NCBI RefSeq assembly: GCF_000525875.1
Contig: NZ_AODF01000019.1
Location: forward strand, 1-64,000
Length of the DNA: 64,000 bases
DNA from: Listeria floridensis FSL S10-1187
Lineage (GTDB): Bacteria > Bacillota > Bacilli > Lactobacillales > Listeriaceae
Direction: 5' to 3'
The number at the start of each line of letters is the position of its first letter. The first letter of the stretch is position 1. This document shows positions 15,812 to 24,436 of this stretch, in pieces. Under the pieces are notes generated by a model. It was not told the origin of the DNA and searched no databases. It saw only the letters and a list, made by a program, of their open reading frames with translations. A program made the position numbers and the translations under genes.

Positions 15812-18121
15812 TTATTGAATACGAGGTTCCGGCGCCGCTCTATGGATCTCATACAACTTGCTCGGAATCCCGTCAAACAGCGGCGAAAGCGATCCGTTTG
15901 CCGTCACTACAAGTTCGTGCATTGCGCGCGAACAAATCGTGTACAAAAGCGTCCGCTCATTTTCATGCTGATACGTCGCGCTTGAGGCATCAAGCGCAAT
16001 CACCCCGTCAAATTCAAGCCCCTTCGCCAGATACGACGGAATAATCATCACGCCTTCCTGCAGCTTTTGATGCTCCATATGCACAAGCCGCACCTTCATT
16101 TTCTTATAAAGCGACAAATACGCTTCTTCACAAATTTCCTGATCTTTCCCGATGATAGCAATCATTTTCCCGGTTTTTTGCAGCCGCAAAGCCTCCTCAT
16201 ATACCGCGTCCATCATCGCAACAAAGCTTTGACTTTCAATCAGTTTTGGCAGATTTCCTTTGCGGGAAAAAGCCTCAATATTTTCCTCCGCTTGAATGAT
16301 TCCCTTGGTGAAATTTGTGATCTGTTCCGTTGAACGATAGCTCTTGCTAAGCCGTACAACTTCGGTTTTCTCCGGATCAAATTGTTCCTTAATTTCCTCA
16401 AGTAGCGTCCGTTCCTTTTCCTGCGTCTTAAAAATCGCTTGGTTTAAATCCCCCAGCAACGTAAATTTACTGCTTGGAAAAAGCGTTTTTAAATAGTAAA
16501 TCTGCGCTGGTGAATAATCCTGAATTTCATCAATAAATAAGAAACGCATTGCCCGATTGGCATTTTTCCCAACTACCGCATCCCATAAATCTAAGTAAAA
16601 AACGGTATCCTCAAGCGCTAATTTATTCGCATTAAGATTTGCAACAACCCGCTTCACTTCTGCTTTCCAGTCCGCATCCGTTATCCGAGCCTCTTCAAGA
16701 GAAACAAGCTTTGGAACCGACTGCATGAAATGAACAAATTGCTGGCGAATATGGAAAAAGCGATTTTCTTTAATTGCTTGGTGTACCTTTTTAAGCCGCA
16801 GACGAACAATTTTCCGCGCTAAATAATCCTGTTCCGCATCAAAACCGTCGAATTCCAAATCAAGCGGTACAAGCTCCTGATAACGCTCCTCGCTCAAAAG
16901 TTCAATCTCATCTTTCACCCAATCGCGCTTAATTTCTTCATTCGCAAACACATAAATTTCCTCGCGCAGCGCTTTCCTTGCAAGTTCAAGCCGTGCCGAA
17001 AGCCCGTAATCCGCACGTGTGTTGTAAAAAATCTCACTAACCCGCTCCTTCGAGATAATCGTCCGACCGCGGAAACGAATATCTTTAAAACAAAGCCCCG
17101 TTTTTTGCAGTGCCTTTTGGTAACGAGAAATGGCAGCGAAAAGCCGTATTTCTTCTTTCAGCCCGATAATATTTTGCCGCAACTTGTTTTCCTTATCTTC
17201 AAACTGCTCAAACAAACTTTCAACCTCAAGCTTGCCTAGGCGGCTCGTAATAAAGTCTTGAAAAGTGGTTTGCTGCATATTTTTCTCTCCAAGTTCCGGA
17301 AGCACATTTCCAATATAGTGATTGAAAAGCCGGTTAGGCGAGAAAATGATCATTTGTTTTTCATCAAGTCCATCACGAAAGCGATAAAGCAGATATGCGA
17401 TTCGTTGCAACACCGCCGAGGTTTTTCCGCTTCCCGCCGCACCTTGTACAAATAATAGTTCGCTTTTCGTATCACGAATGATCCGATTTTGTTCCCGCTG
17501 AATCGTTGAAACAATATTTTTCATCTGCACATTCGAACCGCTGCCAAGCACCTCTTGGAGCATCTCATCACCAATTGCCGCGCTCGTGTCGAACATCGAA
17601 ACGAGCTTTCCGTCTTTAATTGAAAATTGGCGTTTGAGCAGCACATCGACCGTCAACTTCCCTTGCGGCGTATCGTAGCTTGCCTCGCCAATTTCGCCAT
17701 CATAGTAAACACTTGAAATCGGTGCTCGCCAATCATACACTAAAAATTGATCGTTCTCATCAAGTGCCGAACCAATCCCAATATAAATTTCTTCACGCGG
17801 TGTCTCCGCGTCTTGAATGTCAATCCGTGCAAAGTAAGGAGAGTTTTTCATTTTATCAAAAACAGCCAGCTGTTTCTCAGCGTGCTCGTAATTTCGTTCC
17901 CGCTCGCGCAAAAAGTGTTCCTGCTGGCGAATGCTGATATTCGTTTCCGAAACATCATCTGGTTCAAGCAAATTCACACGTACATCATCCCAAAAATTGG
18001 AACGAATATCACTCGCTTCTTGTTTGACAGAAACAAGCGAATCACTAATTTTCTCTTCTTGTTTTTTGATTTGCTCAATCGTATAATCAATTCGCTCTTG
18101 TTCGTGTTTCTCTTCGTCCAT
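15812..18121 (-). CDS. helD: HelD-type UvrD/Rep-like helicase associated with RNA polymerase
   Basis: 769 residues, typical for HelD. An N-terminal coiled coil (about 1-90, rich in E, Q and K) precedes YDWRAPISSVYYDGE. The helicase core has Walker A GAAGSGKTS, Walker B LFIDEIQDYS, LGDLNQAIF and the late motif AKGLEFDGVIAL. In B. subtilis HelD binds RNA polymerase and recycles stalled complexes using ATP. ATG 18121 is chosen because GGGAGG lies 7-12 bases upstream; a frame extending to 18208 has no ribosome site. Monocistronic. Confidence 0.93.
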   Translation of the reverse strand: MDEEKHEQERIDYTIEQIKKQEEKISDSLVSVKQEASDIRSNFWDDVRVNLLEPDDVSETNISIRQQEHFLRERERNYEHAEKQLAVFDKMKNSPYFARIDIQDAETPREEIYIGIGSALDENDQFLVYDWRAPISSVYYDGEIGEASYDTPQGKLTVDVLLKRQFSIKDGKLVSMFDTSAAIGDEMLQEVLGSGSNVQMKNIVSTIQREQNRIIRDTKSELLFVQGAAGSGKTSAVLQRIAYLLYRFRDGLDEKQMIIFSPNRLFNHYIGNVLPELGEKNMQQTTFQDFITSRLGKLEVESLFEQFEDKENKLRQNIIGLKEEIRLFAAISRYQKALQKTGLCFKDIRFRGRTIISKERVSEIFYNTRADYGLSARLELARKALREEIYVFANEEIKRDWVKDEIELLSEERYQELVPLDLEFDGFDAEQDYLARKIVRLRLKKVHQAIKENRFFHIRQQFVHFMQSVPKLVSLEEARITDADWKAEVKRVVANLNANKLALEDTVFYLDLWDAVVGKNANRAMRFLFIDEIQDYSPAQIYYLKTLFPSSKFTLLGDLNQAIFKTQEKERTLLEEIKEQFDPEKTEVVRLSKSYRSTEQITNFTKGIIQAEENIEAFSRKGNLPKLIESQSFVAMMDAVYEEALRLQKTGKMIAIIGKDQEICEEAYLSLYKKMKVRLVHMEHQKLQEGVMIIPSYLAKGLEFDGVIALDASSATYQHENERTLLYTICSRAMHELVVTANGSLSPLFDGIPSKLYEIHRAAPEPRIQ

Positions 18122-18287
18122 GAAAAAACCTCCCAAAAAATATTGACAAACACATTTAAATGATGTATAATTAAATTGTGTTAATTGTGATTTAAAACAG
18201 AAAATCACCTAAAGTATTTCTCAGTATAGCATATAATACCCTGTTTTGCAATCTCCTTCACATTTTTGATGGAGTTTTTTTGTGTCT

Positions 18288-18324
18288 AAAAAAGCTGGGG
18301 CAGCGTCGCTGCCCCAGCTTTTTT
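18288..18324. terminator. Bidirectional terminator after the siderophore-binding protein gene
   Basis: AAAAAAGCTGGGGCAGC / GCTGCCCCAGCTTTTTT is a very GC-rich stem with a minimal loop. It ends the minus-strand iron operon. Confidence 0.92.
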
Positions 18325-18325
18325 C

Positions 18326-19264
18326 TTAGAAACTATCCCCGATTTCCTTCACCATTTCCGAGACAGACTCCAAGCCGCCTCCAGATAAATACCAGTATTC
18401 CGGGTTTAAATAAATAATTTTCCCCGTCTTATAGGCATTCGTTGTTTTCACAAGATCATTTTCAACAGTCTTTTTCGCCGAAGATTCTCCGCCAACCGCA
18501 GCGCCGCGGTCAATCACATAAATATAATCTGGATTTTTCTCCGATATATATTCCATCGAAATACTTTGTCCGTGCGTCGAAGCTTTAATCGACATATCAA
18601 CAGGTTTAACACCAAGCACATCATGAATCAAACCAAATCGCGATCCCGAACCATAAGCACTGATTTTACCATCATTCGCTAAAATAATTAACCCGGTTTT
18701 ATCTTTCGGCGCTGCATCTTTCACTTCTTTAATTTGTGAGTCAATTTTATCTAATTCAGCTTCCGCCTCTTTTTCTTTATTAAAAATCTTACCGATTGTC
18801 TTCACATTTGCATGAAAAGAATCCAAGTAATTTGACGTATCGAGACCAAGATAAATCGTGGGTGCGATTTCGCTGAATTTATCATAAGAATCGCTTTGGC
18901 GTCCAGAGATGATATTTAAATCGCTCCCTGCGTTGTTGATGGCTTCAAAATCGGGTTCCTTAAGCCCACCTGCATCTACCGCTTTATCCGTATCAAATGC
19001 TTTCAAATACTTTGGCAAATTTTGCTTTGGCAGAGCCGCTACTTTACTGCTCAGTCCAAGCTTTTCAAGCGTATCAAGCGTCCCAAAATCAAAAACCGTT
19101 ACTTTTTCCGGATTTTGCTTCACCGTCGTCTTGCCAAGCTCGTGTTTTACTGTAATCTCTTTAGAATCCGCCTTCACTCTTTCCTTCTTGTCGCCCGATT
19201 CACCGCATGCAACCAAACCGATTGCCAATAAAATAACCCCTAAAGATGCCGCTAATTTCTTCAT
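18326..19264 (-). CDS. Siderophore-binding lipoprotein, YclQ/FpuA (petrobactin) type
   Basis: 312 residues. The signal peptide ends in a lipobox (GLVAC, Cys about 20). The protein closely resembles B. subtilis YclQ as I recall it: KVTVFDFGTLDTLEKLGL, LPKYLKAFDTDKAVDAGGLKEPDFEAI, SRFGLIHDVLGVKP, STHGQSISMEYI and the C-terminal WYLSGGGLESV. YclQ binds petrobactin and 3,4-dihydroxybenzoate siderophores on the outer face of the membrane. It is the last gene of a four-gene ABC unit, 10 bases after the ATPase. ATG 19264 follows AGGAGG. Fur boxes lie upstream of the operon. Confidence 0.92.
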   Translation of the reverse strand: MKKLAASLGVILLAIGLVACGESGDKKERVKADSKEITVKHELGKTTVKQNPEKVTVFDFGTLDTLEKLGLSSKVAALPKQNLPKYLKAFDTDKAVDAGGLKEPDFEAINNAGSDLNIISGRQSDSYDKFSEIAPTIYLGLDTSNYLDSFHANVKTIGKIFNKEKEAEAELDKIDSQIKEVKDAAPKDKTGLIILANDGKISAYGSGSRFGLIHDVLGVKPVDMSIKASTHGQSISMEYISEKNPDYIYVIDRGAAVGGESSAKKTVENDLVKTTNAYKTGKIIYLNPEYWYLSGGGLESVSEMVKEIGDSF

Positions 19265-19274
19265 TATTTTCCTC

Positions 19275-20051
19275 CTAGTAATTAATTTGTTTTTTTACAT
19301 TGAAATATAATCCAAATTTATTTCCATCAACCTCAGTGATCGGAATGTCCATCGAGAAAACCCGTTTTAAAACGTGCTCATTCATCATTTCCGCCGTACT
19401 TCCCTCAGCAATTTTCCTTCCGTCCCTAAGCGCTACAATCTGATCCGAATAGCAAGAAGCAAAATTAATATCGTGTAAAACAAGTACTACTGTTTTTCCC
19501 AGTTCATCAACTAGCTTTCTGAAAATCTGCATCATCGAAACCGCGTGTTTCATATCAAGATTGTTAAGTGGTTCGTCCAAAAGAACATAATCTGTATCTT
19601 GCGCGATTACCATGGCAATAAAGGCACGTTGCTTCTGACCGCCGCTTAGTTCATCTAAAAAAACATGCTGCATTTCTGTCATTTCCATATAGCGAAGAGC
19701 TTCATCCACTTTTTCTACATCGATTTTTGTAAGTCGACCTGATGAATATGGGAATCTGCCGAAATCGACTAAATCACGTACCGTAAGCCTCGCCGTCAAA
19801 TGATTCGCTTGCTTTAAAATAGAAACTCGCTTGGCAAGCGCCTGGCTTTTCCAGTTGGAAATACTTTGCCCATCAAGCAGTACATCTCCATGATCCGGCT
19901 TAATTAGGCGGCTCATAATCCCAAGGAGCGTACTTTTGCCGGCACCGTTTGCACCAATCAATGAAGTAATGGCACGTGGCATAATCTCAAGCGAGACATC
20001 CTTTAAAACGACTTTATCCTGATATTTCTTCGTAACCTGTTCGATTTTCAT
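19275..20051 (-). CDS. Siderophore ABC transporter ATPase (YclP type)
   Basis: 258 residues. Walker A GANGAGKST, signature LSGGQKQRAFIA, Walker B DYVLLDEPLNNLD and the H-loop LVLHDINFAS are intact. FecE/YclP-like ATPases power ferric-siderophore import with the two adjacent permeases. Start at 20051 overlaps the stop of the upstream permease by 4 bases, with GGAAGG just before it. Confidence 0.95.
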   Translation of the reverse strand: MKIEQVTKKYQDKVVLKDVSLEIMPRAITSLIGANGAGKSTLLGIMSRLIKPDHGDVLLDGQSISNWKSQALAKRVSILKQANHLTARLTVRDLVDFGRFPYSSGRLTKIDVEKVDEALRYMEMTEMQHVFLDELSGGQKQRAFIAMVIAQDTDYVLLDEPLNNLDMKHAVSMMQIFRKLVDELGKTVVLVLHDINFASCYSDQIVALRDGRKIAEGSTAEMMNEHVLKRVFSMDIPITEVDGNKFGLYFNVKKQINY

Positions 20052-20992
20052 GTCAGTTTCCTTCCTTTCAGAAGCAAGTATAGAAAATAAATCCCGCCGG
20101 CTAAATTAATGATCACACTGATGGGTGTATTAAAAGCAAATAGCCTTTCCGCCAAAACTTGACCGAATGTCAGCGTGATGATGGCAATAAGAGCCGCAGC
20201 CGGTATCAAAACGCGGTGTTTATACGTTGGGAAAAGCTGATAGGCGATATTCGCTACGATCAACCCAAGGAAAGTAATCGGTCCGACAAGCGCCGTCGCG
20301 ATACTCGTTAGGACAGCAACAACAATTAATAGTCGCTTGACAATGCTATTATAAGGCACCCCTAAATTGATAGCTTCCGCTTTGCCGAGTACTAATACAT
20401 CAAGAAATTTCTCTAACCGGAATAAATAAAGCAAAACAAGTACGATAAGTACACAACTTAAGAAAAGAACCGCCACGTTGACGTTACCAAAGCCCGCAAA
20501 GCTTTTGTCTTGGACAATTTGAAATTCATTCGGATCAATCAGCATTTCCATAAAGGAAGAAAAACTGCCGAAAAAGGTTCCAAAAATAATCCCAACAAGC
20601 AGCAGCAGGTAAATACTTGTCCCTTCCCGCTTAAACAGCAAATAATAGAAAATGCCTGAAAAAGCAATCATTAAGCCGCTTGAAAGAATAAAATTCAGCT
20701 GTGCTCCGACATGTATCAATACGGCTTGACCAAAAATAAACAACAGTGCTGTTTGAAATAGCAGATAAAGTGAATCAAGTCCCATAATGCTTGGCGTTAA
20801 AATTCGGTTTCCCGTGATTGTTTGGAAAACCACCGTTGAAACAGCTATCGCAACCCCAGTAACAAGCATCGCAAGCCACTTTGTCCCGCGCAGTTTGAGT
20901 GCAAACTCGATGTTGCCACCAAGAAACAAAAACAAATAACAGCCGGAGAATACCAGCGCTAAAAGCAAAAGAAAGAGCATCTTTTTACGCAT
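20048..20992 (-). CDS. Siderophore ABC transporter permease (YclO type)
   Basis: 314 residues of the FecCD family, with about nine hydrophobic segments. GTKWLAMLVTGVAIAVSTVVFQTITGNRILTPS is split across the first helices, with the conserved TGNRILTPSIMGLDSLY, then VGPITFLGLIVANIAYQLF late in the chain. It pairs with the upstream permease to form the membrane channel. Start at 20992 lies inside the end of the upstream gene (8-base overlap), behind AGGAGG. Confidence 0.93.
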   Translation of the reverse strand: MRKKMLFLLLLALVFSGCYLFLFLGGNIEFALKLRGTKWLAMLVTGVAIAVSTVVFQTITGNRILTPSIMGLDSLYLLFQTALLFIFGQAVLIHVGAQLNFILSSGLMIAFSGIFYYLLFKREGTSIYLLLLVGIIFGTFFGSFSSFMEMLIDPNEFQIVQDKSFAGFGNVNVAVLFLSCVLIVLVLLYLFRLEKFLDVLVLGKAEAINLGVPYNSIVKRLLIVVAVLTSIATALVGPITFLGLIVANIAYQLFPTYKHRVLIPAAALIAIITLTFGQVLAERLFAFNTPISVIINLAGGIYFLYLLLKGRKLT

Positions 20993-21931
20993 AGGATTTC
21001 CTCCTAAACAAGAGGAACAAGAAAATTACACTACCGATAATGCCCACTACTAAACTGATCGAGACTTCATATGGATAGAGAATGAGGCGCCCGATAATAT
21101 CGCATCCAAGCAGAAAAGCTGCACCGGCAGTGCGGTATCCGGCAAGTTTTTCTGCAGATTGTCCCCGCGCATGATCGAAATGATATTTGGAACGATCAAG
21201 CCAAGAAACGGAATCATCCCGACAGTAAGCACAACGGTTGCCGTGATAAAAGCAACAATAATCAGCCCAATGCGCATCACCGCACGGTATGACAAGCCTA
21301 GATTACTTGCAAATGTTTCACCAAGACCGGTCACAGTGAATTTGTCCGCATACAGATAGGCGAGAATCAACATCGGAATGGACAGATAAAGAATTTCGTA
21401 TCTACCTTTCATAATCATCGAGAAGTCGCCTGAAAGCCATGAAGAAATATTTTGAACAAGATCAAAGCGTAACGCAAAAAACGTCGTGATCGAGCTTAGG
21501 ATGCTCCCGAACATGAGTCCGACAAGCGGAATAAAAATTGTGTCGCGAATTGAAATCGAGTCAAGAATTTTCATGAAAACCAAACTGCCGAGGAGCGCGA
21601 AAATAAAAGCCACGCCCATCTTGACAAAAAGCGATGCCCCTGTGAAAAAAAGCAACGAGACTAATACGCCAAGCCGCGCTGCATCCATTGTCCCTGCCGT
21701 GGTCGGCGAAACAAATTTGTTCTGCGTCAAGCTTTGCATGATCATTCCGGAAATACTGATACCTGCTCCAGCAATGATAATGCTAACAAGTCTCGGAAAA
21801 CGACTAAAAAGAAATATGTCTAGCTCATGATTCGTCCATGTAGCAATATGTATAGGAAGTTTTTCAACTCCGATAAAAAGAGAAACGGCTGCTAAACATA
21901 GAAATGCGAAAATAAGTCCTAATCGCTTCAT
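20985..21931 (-). CDS. Siderophore ABC transporter permease (YclN type), frameshifted near C-terminus
   Basis: FecCD-family permease, 315 residues once the frame is restored. Typical segments are RFPRLVSIIIAGAGISISGMIMQ (split over helix 2), TQNKFVSPTTAGT and GMIPFLGLIVPNIISIMRGDN. One base is missing at about 21121-21130 (minus strand CTGCCGGTGC). Adding one base there gives GAAFLLGCDIIGRLILYPYE and a normal end at 20985 overlapping the next gene. Unlike the other breaks in this window, it is not in an A/T run. First gene of the iron operon; ATG 21931 follows AGGAGAGG-like sequence. Confidence 0.88.
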
Positions 21932-21951
21932 TCTACCTCTCCTTTTATTTA

Positions 21952-22012
21952 ATTGAGAATATTATCAATTAGGTTCCCAACACCATTCTAATTGATAATG
22001 AATCTCATTGTC
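21952..22012 (-). promoter_or_regulatory. Two Fur-box-like sites upstream of the iron operon
   Basis: GATAATGAATCTCATTGTC (21994-22012) matches the 19-base Fur consensus GATAATGATAATCATTATC at most positions. ATTGAGAATATTATCAAT (21952-21969) is a second Fur-like dyad. Both lie between the divergent permease and cbpA genes, so iron repression of the siderophore operon is expected. Confidence 0.8.
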
Positions 22013-22100
22013 AATGATTCCTAATAAAAATTTACTTGTACTTGATGTACCATTTACGCTAAAATAGATTTGGAAGGTTAAATAAGAAGGAGTGACTGAC

Positions 22101-22742
22101 ATGTTGATTAAAAATCTTTGCATACCAAAAATAAAGTTAACGACGGTTCCAGAAACGGCTACTTTAAAAGAAGCGATTGCTTTGCTTGAAGAATCCGGCT
22201 ACCGCTGTGTACCCATTCTCGATAAGACGGGCGAAAAGTTCCTTGGAAACATTTATAAAATGCATATTTATCGCCATCAAGCAAACGGCGGAAGCTTAGA
22301 TGATCCTGTAACGTCTTTGCTTAAAAACGCAACGAAACACATCAGCATCAACTCCTCATTTTTCAAAGTATTTTTCACAATCAAAGAACTCCCTTATATT
22401 GCTGTTTTAAAAGAAAACGGTGATTTCTACGGGATTCTAACGCACGGCAAACTGCTTGGACTTTTAGCAGATGCTTGGAATGTGAAAACAACCAGCTATA
22501 TGCTGACAATTGCAACAGGCGAAGTTCCCGGTTCCATGACAAAAATCACGAAAATCATTGACAAATATACGACAATTGCAAGTATCATTACGCTGGATGA
22601 TCAAAGTTCCGACTACATCCGCCGCATTCTCGTATCGCTTCCGCTGTCTGTGACAGAGAGCGTCAAAAATGATATCGTTGAACACCTTGACCGCAAAGGC
22701 TTCCGAGTTGTTGAAGTCGAAAACTTACAAGATGAAAAATAA
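22101..22742 (+). CDS. cbpA: CBS-domain c-di-AMP-binding protein CbpA
   Basis: 213 residues. Two CBS motifs span about 5-60 (TVPETATLKEAIALLEESGYRCVPI is the first arm, split) and 70-125 (SFFKVFFTIKELPYIAVL, FYGILTHGKLLGLL). An ACT-like C-terminal region (TKITKIIDKYTTIASIITL) follows. It resembles Lmo0553, identified as c-di-AMP-binding CbpA in L. monocytogenes; its downstream role is unclear. ATG 22101 is used because AAGGAG (22087-22092) sits 8 bases upstream; the GTG at 22092 overlaps the ribosome site. Divergent from the iron operon. Confidence 0.87.
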   Translation: MLIKNLCIPKIKLTTVPETATLKEAIALLEESGYRCVPILDKTGEKFLGNIYKMHIYRHQANGGSLDDPVTSLLKNATKHISINSSFFKVFFTIKELPYIAVLKENGDFYGILTHGKLLGLLADAWNVKTTSYMLTIATGEVPGSMTKITKIIDKYTTIASIITLDDQSSDYIRRILVSLPLSVTESVKNDIVEHLDRKGFRVVEVENLQDEK

Positions 22743-22754
22743 ACATACTAATAA

Positions 22755-22786
22755 AACCCCCTTAAAAGCTAGCTTTTGAGGGGGTT
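22755..22786. terminator. Bidirectional terminator between cbpA and the S51 peptidase
   Basis: AACCCCCTTAAAAGCT / AGCTTTTGAGGGGGTT is a 16-base-pair stem with one wobble and no real loop. The T run is short on the plus side and somewhat better on the minus side. Confidence 0.75.
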
Positions 22787-22830
22787 GCTATATGGTCAAA
22801 CATACGTTAATTTGTCATATCTGAATCTGA

Positions 22831-23463
22831 CTATTCTCCTGTCACTTCATTTACGTTCACCAATCGCCTATCGCTACCTTCAACTATGATTCCTTGGTGA
22901 TTATTGATCAGACAAAGGTTTATCTTTTCGCCAAACTCCATCTCTACTTGCTCCGTCACCACATCAAAAGGAGGGTTTTTATAATGAGGTACTACATAAA
23001 AATCTACAGCAGCCAATCCGTCAAGAGAAACAAGATCTGGAGCCTCTTCCGGATTATCCATCATCTTCATGTATTCGATTGATTGAGAAAGGACAATAGC
23101 TCCTGCGGATTCACCAATATAAACTTTCCCGTTTTGAATTTCTTCTGTAAGAATTCGATCAGCACCAGACTTTCTCAATTCCTGCAACAAAAAGAAGGTA
23201 TTACCGCCCGTAACATAGATATACTCATTTTTTCTTAGCTTCTGTTCAATTTCTTTCGTTGAAGCAAGAGAGACGTCAAGCTCATCAATAATCAATCCGA
23301 GATTTTCCAGAGCAAGCTTTCCTGAATCTACATAAAAAGTAACTTCTTCCACCTTGCTGGCAGTTGGAATGAAAGTAACAGTTTTTCCTACTAATGCTTC
23401 ATCAAGCGATCGCAACTCACTAAAAACTTCTTCAAACGAGGATACTAAAAATAGTTTTTTCAT
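22831..23463 (-). CDS. Peptidase E-like S51 family hydrolase
   Basis: 210 residues, short but complete for family S51. TVTFIPTASKVEEVTFYVD, then YVTGGNTFFLL, the nucleophile motif GESAGAIV (Ser about 119) and VVPHYKN are the usual landmarks of PepE-type aspartyl dipeptidases. Substrate here unknown. ATG 23463 has AAAGGGATG upstream. It is a single gene with a terminator shared with cbpA. Confidence 0.85.
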   Translation of the reverse strand: MKKLFLVSSFEEVFSELRSLDEALVGKTVTFIPTASKVEEVTFYVDSGKLALENLGLIIDELDVSLASTKEIEQKLRKNEYIYVTGGNTFFLLQELRKSGADRILTEEIQNGKVYIGESAGAIVLSQSIEYMKMMDNPEEAPDLVSLDGLAAVDFYVVPHYKNPPFDVVTEQVEMEFGEKINLCLINNHQGIIVEGSDRRLVNVNEVTGE

Positions 23464-23812
23464 CTCATGTTCATCCCTTTCCTTAATCGCAATCTATTTC
23501 ACGATGTCGAATCGTTACGGACTTTGTCAATCTGGTTTCTTTTTATTAGAGCACAGGTAATTCAAAAAACTTCTTCTAAACCATATTTTTTTGAGAATGT
23601 TTTGTTCACACAAATTTTTGAAGCCTATAAGGAAAAGTATAGCAGAAAATATGTTTTAAAAACTAGAGGTTGATTGTCTATTTTTTGTAAAGAAATAGTC
23701 CAAACCAGTTCCATTCTATTCGCCTAAAAATAGTCGTCTTCAGCCTTTGTTCAAATATACAAAAACCGCTAACTGAAAACCTCGGTCGATTCTTACTAGT
23801 TAGAATGTCCAT
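23464..23812. other. Intergenic stretch with no gene seen
   Basis: A/T-rich region upstream of the peptidase gene. No credible gene, RNA or repeat was found. Confidence 0.5.
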
Positions 23813-23846
23813 AAAAAAAAAACAGAGTGAATCGACTCCACTCTGT
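23813..23846 (-). terminator. Terminator after the lipoprotein remnant
   Basis: ACAGAGTG / CACTCTGT (23822-23829 and 23839-23846), followed on the minus strand by nine T (23821-23813). Confidence 0.88.
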
Positions 23847-23876
23847 AGTAAATATTATTTATCGAGATCCATTAAT

Positions 23877-24337
23877 TTACAAACCGAACGCATCATATAA
23901 ATCTTGTAGAAAGTCATCCTTAATTTCCCACTTCTCTTTATCGTCAGGGTCTTGTTTAAGGTGTAGCGTCACAGTCGTTTTTTTTAGCAGCCGCAGGACT
24001 ATTTAGCAGCATGTATTTCATGGCTTCAAAGGCATATTGATTGGTTAGCGGATCTTCTTCGACCTCTGATGTCTCTGACGTCACTTCCCTCTCAATCGTT
24101 TTTGCAAGCTCTTCAAGCTTTTGGTACATCGTCTACCTCCGAAATAATCGCATCTGACATTACCTCTTCATTTTCTTTTAAAACATGATCACTTTTAACG
24201 CCAAAAATCGTCTCAAGATCTGTTGTTTTTCTTGATAGATATAGCTGTCGACAAGTACTTTCGGGTGACGCACAACCGCTAAGCACAAAAAGTAATGGAA
24301 CTCCAAATAAAGCCGATGTTATTTTTCTGTTTTTTAT
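23877..24337 (-). pseudogene. Decayed lipoprotein gene (DUF5105-like)
   Basis: The minus strand has a lipoprotein signal (ALFGVPLLFVLSGC, lipobox LSGC) but no start codon: the expected position is ATA (24337). Downstream pieces in different frames read VDSYIYQEKQQ, then LETIFGVKSDHVLKENEEV, then MYQKLEELAKTIEREV from an ATG at 24129. The last shift is at eight T (23978-23985), after which TTVTLHLKQDPDDKEKWEIK and a stop at 23877 follow. The pieces resemble DUF5105-type Listeria lipoproteins, but the whole is shorter than expected. Missing start plus several shifts suggest true decay, perhaps with one sequencing error on top. Confidence 0.6.
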
Positions 24338-24373
24338 TCTATTTTAATTGCAAATAAACTAGTAATCTAAAAA

Positions 24374-24413
24374 ACCCCCGTCCATGCTTCGCATGAACGA
24401 GGATTTTTTTCTA
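24374..24413. terminator. Terminator after the LPXTG protein gene
   Basis: CGTCCATGC / GCATGAACG (24379-24387 and 24391-24399) with a 3-base loop, flanked by C/G pairs and A/T runs. Confidence 0.85.
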
Positions 24414-24436
24414 CTTATAGAGAACTTCACTGCTGC

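Noticed and set aside
23467-23673. 68-codon plus-strand frame upstream of the peptidase
   Set aside because: No ribosome site and no recognisable sequence; A/T-rich spacer.
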